From JAHRAH01 sp051009015 (GTDB lineage: Bacteria > Pseudomonadota > Gammaproteobacteria > Tethybacterales > Persebacteraceae): DNA of 7,844 nt. Location: the NCBI GenBank assembly GCA_051009015.1, contig JBPCWZ010000054.1, positions 1 to 7,844 of the forward strand, read 5' to 3'. The notes under the pieces are model-generated. The model searched no databases. It was not told the origin of the DNA and worked only from the letters and a program-made list of their open reading frames with translations. Of the stretch, positions 5,211 through 7,844 are shown in pieces; the first letter of the stretch is position 1, and the number at the start of each line of letters is the position of its first letter. The position numbers and the translations under genes are program-made.

Positions 5211-5773
5211 ATAAGGAGTGTGGTGATTTGTGGCGCGGCGGGCGGCTTTTGGCGGCGGCGCACCATAACAGCCCGCACTTTCACCGGCGCGGCGATGATG
5301 TCGCATTGTCATTACTGGTTGTGCACAGTATCAAACTGGGGGAATACGGCGGCGGCGATATCGCCAAACTTTTTTGCGGCGCGTTGGATTGCGCATCGCG
5401 CCCGGAATATGAGACGCTGAAAGGGTTGCGCGTGTCGGCGCACTTTGTCATCGGGCGCGGCGGCGAAGTGTTGCAATTCGTATCCGCCGACGACTGCGCA
5501 TGGCATGCCGGAGAATCGCAATGGCGCGGGCGAAAGCAGTGTAATGACTTTTCCATCGGCGTGGAACTGGAAGGGGCGGAGGATGATGTTTTTGAGGAGT
5601 GTCAATATTCCGCCCTTGTTAATCTCTCCCGGGCATTGATGAAAAGAAGCGGCGAAATGATGATAGCGGGACACCGGCACATTGCCCCGGAGCGCAAAAC
5701 CGACCCGGGCGAAGGTTTTGACTGGCGGCGGTTGTTTGATACTATCGGCTGGCAATATGACGGCAGAATATAA
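5207..5773 (+). CDS. ampD: 1,6-anhydro-N-acetylmuramyl-L-alanine amidase AmpD
   Basis: AmpD is a cytosolic zinc amidase that cuts the stem peptide from anhydro-muropeptides during cell-wall recycling; its loss causes AmpR-dependent beta-lactamase induction where ampC exists. The 188-residue protein (E. coli 183) has LLVVHSIKLGEYGG with zinc ligand H40, LRVSAHFVIGRGGE, CAWHAGESQWRGRKQCNDFSIGVELEG with the conserved Glu (E120), and GHRHIAPERKTDPG with zinc ligand H156, K164 and zinc ligand D166, then FDW. There is no signal peptide, as expected for AmpD rather than the periplasmic AmiD. The ATG overlaps the ubiA stop as ATGA, so translation is probably coupled; no Shine-Dalgarno is obvious. ubiA and ampD have no known functional link, so the pairing looks like convenience. 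Confidence 0.94.
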   Translation: MNKECGDLWRGGRLLAAAHHNSPHFHRRGDDVALSLLVVHSIKLGEYGGGDIAKLFCGALDCASRPEYETLKGLRVSAHFVIGRGGEVLQFVSADDCAWHAGESQWRGRKQCNDFSIGVELEGAEDDVFEECQYSALVNLSRALMKRSGEMMIAGHRHIAPERKTDPGEGFDWRRLFDTIGWQYDGRI

Positions 5774-6404
5774 CCCCCCGAATTCGGCAAAATGCCCGGG
5801 CAGTATTATTCTGCTGCATGGCTTGGGCGCGGACGGCGAAGATTTATTGCCGCTCGGCGCGCAACTTGGCGGCGGCAAATGGCGGGTGGTTTGCCCGAAT
5901 GCGCCGGTGCGTCCGGTCGCCATCAACGGCGGAATGTCAATGCGCGCATGGTATGACATTACAAGCGCAGACCTTTCCGGCAGGGCGGACAAAACGGGCG
6001 TGATGGAATCGGCGGCGATTGTGGAAGCGTTGTTAATCGCCGAACAAAAACGCGGGGCGCGGCGGATTGTGCTGGGCGGTTTTTCGCAAGGCGCGGCGAT
6101 GGCTTTGCATTGCGGTTTGCGTCATCATTGCAAACTCGGCGGCATTATCGCTTTGTCCGGTTATTTGCTTTTTGCCGATTCTTTGTTGCAAGATGCCGCA
6201 GATGAAAACCGGCAAACGCCGATATTTATGGCGCACGGCGATGCCGATAATGTTGTGCTGCCGCAATGGGCGCGGCATTCCAAAGATGCGCTTGCGGGCG
6301 GCGGCTGGAATATCACATACAAGGAATATCCGGCGGCGCATTCCATCCATCCGCAAACGCTTGACGACATAAACTTGTGGATGGCGACTCATAAATGCGT
6401 ATAA
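5757..6404 (+). CDS. Alpha/beta-hydrolase, phospholipase/carboxylesterase family
   Basis: A 215-residue cytosolic serine hydrolase of the small carboxylesterase/acyl-protein-thioesterase family (Abhydrolase_2; relatives include Pseudomonas EstB). Seen from the ATG at 5757: oxyanion-side LLHGLGADGEDLLPL (19-33), MSMRAWYDI (60-68), nucleophile elbow GGFSQGAAMALH with Ser110, HGDADNVVLP with the acid Asp164, and YPAAHSI with the catalytic His195. Family members hydrolyse short acyl esters; the physiological substrate cannot be told from sequence. The frame is open further upstream to 5682, but that part has no family match and lies in ampD. The chosen start overlaps ampD by 17 nt, and the ribosome site is poor (GGCTGGCA), so coupling to ampD is likely. 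Confidence 0.88.
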   Translation: MTAEYNPPNSAKCPGSIILLHGLGADGEDLLPLGAQLGGGKWRVVCPNAPVRPVAINGGMSMRAWYDITSADLSGRADKTGVMESAAIVEALLIAEQKRGARRIVLGGFSQGAAMALHCGLRHHCKLGGIIALSGYLLFADSLLQDAADENRQTPIFMAHGDADNVVLPQWARHSKDALAGGGWNITYKEYPAAHSIHPQTLDDINLWMATHKCV

Positions 6405-6430
6405 TGTTTTTGCGGCTGTGTTTTTGCCGC

Positions 6431-6436
6431 GGAGGG
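6431..6436 (+). promoter_or_regulatory. Strong Shine-Dalgarno deciding the reductase start
   Basis: GGAGGG ends 8 nt before the ATG at 6445 and is the best ribosome site in the downstream cluster. It argues against the GTG at 6418, which lies upstream of it. Confidence 0.75.
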
Positions 6437-6444
6437 TTTTGCCG

Positions 6445-7458
6445 ATGACGATTGAAATGACTTTGGACGAAATACAAACGCTTGCGCGGCGGGCGTTAAT
6501 GCGCGCGGGGGCGAATGCCGATAATGCGGATGCGGTTGCCGAAACCGTAACCGCCGCCGAAAGGGACTTTACCAGTTCGCACGGCGGCACAAGTTCGCAC
6601 GGGCTTTTTCGCATTCCCGGTTATGTCGCGGGTTTGCAAAGCGGCAAAGTTAACGGCAATGCCGACCCGAAACCTTCGCACACCGGCGGCGTTGTTATCC
6701 GTTGCGACGGCGAAGGCGGTTATGCGCCTTTGGCGCTTATGCGCTGTGCCGCGCCGCTGGCGGAATGCGCCAAACAAAACGGCGCGGCGGTTTTGGCTTT
6801 GACAAACTCGCATCATTTTGCATCCTTGTGGCGGGAGACGGAAGCGCTTGCCGAACTTGGCGTTGTGGCAATGTCGTGCGTGTCGTATATGCCGGCGGTT
6901 GCGCCTTTTGGCGGGACGGAGGCGATTTTTGGCACTAATCCGTTTTCGTTTGCCTGGCCGCGGGATGGCAAAGCGCCGCTGGTTTTTGACATGGCAACGG
7001 CGGCGATGGCAAAAGGCGAAGTGCAAATCGCGGCGCGTGACGGCAAACAACTGCCGCCAAACTCCGGCATAGACAAAGACGGCAACCCTTCGCAAGATGC
7101 GGCGGAAATATTAAAAGGCGCGCTTTTGCCTTTTGGCGGATACAAGGGGTCGGCTTTGGCGATGATGGTGGAGTTATTGGCGGGCGCGCTGGTCGGCGAA
7201 TCTTTCAGTTTTGAAGCGGCGCAAAGGGACAACAAAGACGGCGCCCCGCCGCGCGGCGGTCAGATGATAATCGCATTGTCGCCGCAATATATCGCCGGAA
7301 ACGGCTGGAACGAACATGCCGAATCGTTTATCAATAAACTATCGGCAATCCCCGGTGCAAGGTTGCCCGGCAGCCGCCGCCACAAAAACCGAAAAGACAA
7401 CTCCCCGCGCCGGATAAACGCGGAGTTGGCAACCAAAATCCGCAACCTCGCCGAATGA
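6445..7458 (+). CDS. dpkA: Delta1-piperideine-2-carboxylate / delta1-pyrroline-2-carboxylate reductase, Ldh2 family
   Basis: A 337-residue NAD(P)H-dependent reductase of the malate/L-lactate dehydrogenase (Ldh_2) superfamily. It most resembles DpkA-type enzymes, which reduce cyclic imino acids to L-pipecolate or L-proline in D-lysine and hydroxyproline breakdown. Visible are the SHGLFRIPGYV motif (51-61) with catalytic His52, VLALTNSHHFASLW (116-129), FGTNPFSFA, VFDMATAAMAKGEVQIAARDGKQLP (180-204) and LLPFGGYKGSALAMMVELLAGAL (227-249). NSHHFA.LW, AxGEVQIAAR and PFGG.KGSAL are features I associate with the DpkA branch rather than malate or ureidoglycolate dehydrogenases; substrate remains inferred. 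The SHG motif is duplicated in tandem (TSSHGG then TSSHGL), which is unusual. The gene starts 40 nt after the esterase and is followed by a terminator. Confidence 0.85.
   Translation: MTIEMTLDEIQTLARRALMRAGANADNADAVAETVTAAERDFTSSHGGTSSHGLFRIPGYVAGLQSGKVNGNADPKPSHTGGVVIRCDGEGGYAPLALMRCAAPLAECAKQNGAAVLALTNSHHFASLWRETEALAELGVVAMSCVSYMPAVAPFGGTEAIFGTNPFSFAWPRDGKAPLVFDMATAAMAKGEVQIAARDGKQLPPNSGIDKDGNPSQDAAEILKGALLPFGGYKGSALAMMVELLAGALVGESFSFEAAQRDNKDGAPPRGGQMIIALSPQYIAGNGWNEHAESFINKLSAIPGARLPGSRRHKNRKDNSPRRINAELATKIRNLAE
6571..6606 (+). repeat. 18-bp in-frame tandem duplication over the SHG motif
   Basis: Two 18-bp units (6571-6588 and 6589-6606) share AGTTCGCACGG at the same phase and encode TSSHGG and TSSHGL, residues 43-48 and 49-54 of the reductase. 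The second copy is contiguous with the conserved FRIPGYV, so it is probably the catalytic one and the first an insertion. Confidence 0.75.
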
Positions 7459-7459
7459 T

Positions 7460-7487
7460 AAAAAGCCGCGCAAGGGGCGGGCTTTTT
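7460..7487. terminator. Bidirectional rho-independent terminator
   Basis: AAAAAGCC (7460-7467) pairs with GGCTTTTT (7480-7487); the stem can extend by two GC pairs across one bulged G. It begins 2 nt after the reductase stop and ends with T5 on the plus strand; on the minus strand the same stem ends with T5 after emrE. It therefore suits both convergent genes. The emrE stop codon (7486-7488) overlaps the T tract. Confidence 0.8.
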
Positions 7488-7818
7488 AATGCGGCGGGGT
7501 TTTGGTGGAGAAGTGGAGGATGATGACTCCGGCGAGGATTAGCGCTATTCCCAACAATGACGCCGCGCCGAGTTTTTCGCCGAATACTTTCCATCCTATC
7601 AGCGATATCAGCACCAAGCCCAAACCCGACCAAACGGCATAGGCAATGCCGACAGGGATGACTTTCAGCGTCAGCGACAAAAAATAGAAACTCAGCCCGA
7701 AGCCGACGACAACGGCAAGCGACGGCGCAAGTTTGCTAAACCCCTCGCTCTGGCGCAAAAACGCCGTGCCGATAACCTCGGCAATAATGGCGACAAGCAA
7801 AAACCCCCAATATTTCAT
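7486..7818 (-). CDS. emrE: SMR-family multidrug/proton antiporter, EmrE-like
   Basis: A 110-residue, four-helix inner-membrane transporter that as a dimer exchanges protons for quaternary ammonium and other lipophilic cations. From the ATG at 7818 it aligns gap-free with E. coli EmrE from end to end: the essential proton/substrate Glu14 (IIAEVIGT), SEGFSKL (24-30), IPVGIAYAVWSGLGLVLISL with Tyr60 and Trp63, GWKVFGEKL, and the C-terminal TPPH. Y40 of EmrE is F40 and Y4 is W4 here. WSG and these aromatic residues point to the drug-exporting Qac type rather than the guanidinium exporter Gdx/SugE. The frame is open from a TTG at 7836, but the gap-free 110-residue match makes 7818 the start. It converges on the reductase gene and shares its terminator. 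Confidence 0.93.
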   Translation of the reverse strand: MKYWGFLLVAIIAEVIGTAFLRQSEGFSKLAPSLAVVVGFGLSFYFLSLTLKVIPVGIAYAVWSGLGLVLISLIGWKVFGEKLGAASLLGIALILAGVIILHFSTKTPPH

Positions 7819-7826
7819 CGCCGCCC

Positions 7827-7832
7827 ATTGTA
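7827..7832 (-). promoter_or_regulatory. Possible -10 box for emrE
   Basis: The minus strand reads TACAAT (one mismatch to TATAAT) 8 nt before the emrE ATG. If used, transcription would begin almost at the start codon, giving a near-leaderless mRNA. The -35 region falls outside the window, so this is tentative. Confidence 0.25.
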
Positions 7833-7844
7833 TCAAATTAACCC

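Noticed and set aside
5682..5756. Upstream extension of the esterase inside ampD
   Set aside because: It encodes 25 residues in another frame of the conserved ampD C-terminus with no hydrolase similarity and no ribosome site.
5312..5992. Long minus-strand frame of 226 codons across ampD and the esterase
   Set aside because: It is antisense to two confidently identified enzymes and shows no recognisable domain.
6402..6445. GCGGC...GCCGC hairpin between the esterase and the reductase as a terminator
   Set aside because: The stem is only 5 bp with a long loop and leads directly into a strong Shine-Dalgarno, so it is not a convincing terminator.

Overview
The window is about 55% GC and looks like the chromosome of a gammaproteobacterium. 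The best indications are a CoaBC, an N-terminal YggX fragment, and DusA, UbiA and AmpD proteins of gammaproteobacterial type with all key motifs, plus an EmrE-like transporter that aligns to E. coli EmrE without gaps over 110 residues. I cannot name the genus. Two ankyrin-repeat genes would suit a host-associated lifestyle but do not prove it.

Layout. Positions 1-1491 (minus strand) hold coaBC followed by the 5' part of yggX, spaced like an operon. Two near-identical parS-like ParB boxes in opposite orientation flank coaBC: one inside its 3' coding end (250-265), one in its presumed leader (1550-1565). Positions 1566-1868 are non-coding and divergent. They carry a likely extended -10 promoter for coaBC, five hairpins within about 145 bp (the last a dRS3-like ATTCCC...GGGAAT palindrome), and a TATAAT box facing right. 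Positions 1869-3298 hold two tandem paralogous ankyrin genes, the first with two N-terminal hydrophobic segments, the second a soluble protein of seven exact 33-residue repeats.

Positions 3371-7458 hold a tightly packed plus-strand cluster, probably one transcript: dusA (tRNA dihydrouridine), ubiA (ubiquinone), ampD (muropeptide recycling), an alpha/beta-hydrolase esterase, and a dpkA-like cyclic imino acid reductase. Several genes overlap by a few bases. A hairpin with A and T tracts (7460-7487) then separates this cluster from a convergent emrE-like multidrug transporter on the minus strand.

Most genes are housekeeping and do not form one pathway. I do not see a defence system, mobile element, CRISPR array or RNA gene. 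The points that deserve follow-up are the paired variant parS boxes around coaBC, the hairpin cluster, the ankyrin pair with its 66-residue higher-order repeat, and an in-frame six-residue duplication of the SHG catalytic motif in the reductase.
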